Positions 63,810-64,000 of a stretch of DNA of 64,000 bases are shown here, in pieces. The stretch is taken from assembly GCF_014251235.1 (NCBI RefSeq), contig NZ_CP059181.1, positions 186,001 to 250,000 on the forward strand. The letters run 5' to 3'. Each line of letters starts with the position of its first letter. The first letter of the stretch is position 1. The translations under genes and the position numbers were made by a program. The notes beneath the pieces were generated by a model, which saw nothing but the letters and a program-made list of their open reading frames with translations, was not told the DNA's origin and ran no database searches. This DNA comes from Blattabacterium cuenoti (GTDB taxonomy: Bacteria > Bacteroidota > Bacteroidia > Flavobacteriales > Blattabacteriaceae).

Positions 63810-64000
63810 TATAGATTTTTATTACAATAAATAAGTAATGTAATTATCATGAAAATCATATTCGGAAGAATAACGGAAGCAATTGAAGGTAAAATTCCTT
63901 TATTGGAATAAACTTTGAACATCTCTATAAAAAAAAGATAAAAAAATGCTAATAATAGACCTATAAAAGTATGATGATCATTTTCTCCTTTTTTTATTTT
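63806..64000 (-). CDS. LptF/LptG family permease, C-terminal end only
   Basis: 65 codons are in the window. The segment HHTFIGLLLAFFYLFFIEMFKV followed by NKGILPSIASVILPNMIFMIITLLIY has the two terminal membrane helices and the NxGxLPPxxAxxLPN-like pattern of LptG/YjgQ permeases, which extract lipopolysaccharide for transport. Stop at 63806-63808, overlapping the htrA stop. The assignment rests on a short piece, so LptF versus LptG is uncertain. Confidence 0.72.
   Translation of the reverse strand, partial: KIKKGENDHHTFIGLLLAFFYLFFIEMFKVYSNKGILPSIASVILPNMIFMIITLLIYCNKNLY

Noticed and set aside
1-64000. CRISPR arrays, insertion sequences, prophage or integrated elements
   Set aside because: No regularly spaced repeats, transposase or integrase genes, or atypical base composition blocks were seen; nearly all space is occupied by housekeeping genes.

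Overview
The window is a 64-kb piece of a very AT-rich, compact, streamlined bacterial chromosome. Gene content and protein style point to a Flavobacteriales (Bacteroidetes) endosymbiont, most likely Blattabacterium, the cockroach fat-body symbiont. Supporting features are Bacteroidetes-type proteins (fused cbb3 oxidase subunit CcoNO, split transketolase, fused E1 alpha/beta 2-oxo acid dehydrogenase, OmpA with thrombospondin-3 repeats, LemA-TPM pair), a few TAnnTTTG promoter boxes, no mobile DNA, tiny intergenic gaps, frequent gene overlaps, long poly-A tracts, and complete his and trp operons beside glpK-glpD. The genus assignment is inference from recall; no search was run.

Layout. 1-8.6 kb, all minus: thrS (3' end outside the window, with an unusually short N-terminus), glpK, glpD, ffh, argS, ilvE. 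8.7-13.1 kb: fused branched-chain-type E1 dehydrogenase (minus), then ndk, lemA and a TPM-domain gene (plus). 13.1-20.5 kb: valS, folA, a bifunctional-nuclease-family gene, pdhB, metF, serS. 20.6-22.9 kb: rsmA-folD-queE, tightly coupled. 22.9-30.1 kb, minus: complete operon hisG-D-C-B-H-A-F-IE. 30.2-34.8 kb: xth, tRNA-Lys, aroK, tilS, serC, yggS. 34.8-41.2 kb, minus: complete operon trpE-G-D-C-F-B-A. 41.5-51.1 kb, plus: GH73-type peptidoglycan hydrolase, gcvH, the cbb3 oxidase cluster ccoI-S-NO-Q-P-H, and maeB. 51.1-56.4 kb: murI, rpsT, tRNA-Glu, an NlpC/P60 gene with a broken reading frame, aroA, a MazG-like gene, split transketolase. 56.5-64 kb: smpB, ompA-like, tatC, ychF, M42 peptidase, dapF, htrA, and the C-terminus of an LptF/LptG permease.

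How it fits together. Amino-acid supply dominates: all of histidine and tryptophan synthesis, plus aroK and aroA of the shikimate pathway, serC, ilvE, metF and dapF. Energy metabolism is a microaerobic cbb3 oxidase fed by glycerol-3-phosphate dehydrogenase, malic enzyme and 2-oxo acid dehydrogenases. Translation genes make up most of the rest. Envelope genes (murI, dapF, GH73, NlpC/P60, OmpA, Lpt permease, HtrA, TatC) indicate that a wall and outer membrane are still maintained.

The points most worth a second look are the NlpC/P60 gene whose signal peptide and catalytic domain are joined only if an A9 tract slips, a ThrRS that starts directly at the catalytic core, 11-14 nt poly-A tracts inside otherwise intact folA, tilS and hisA, and a TrpE whose inhibitor-binding LLES motif reads LLEI. 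I found no CRISPR array, insertion sequence, prophage or obviously novel multigene system.
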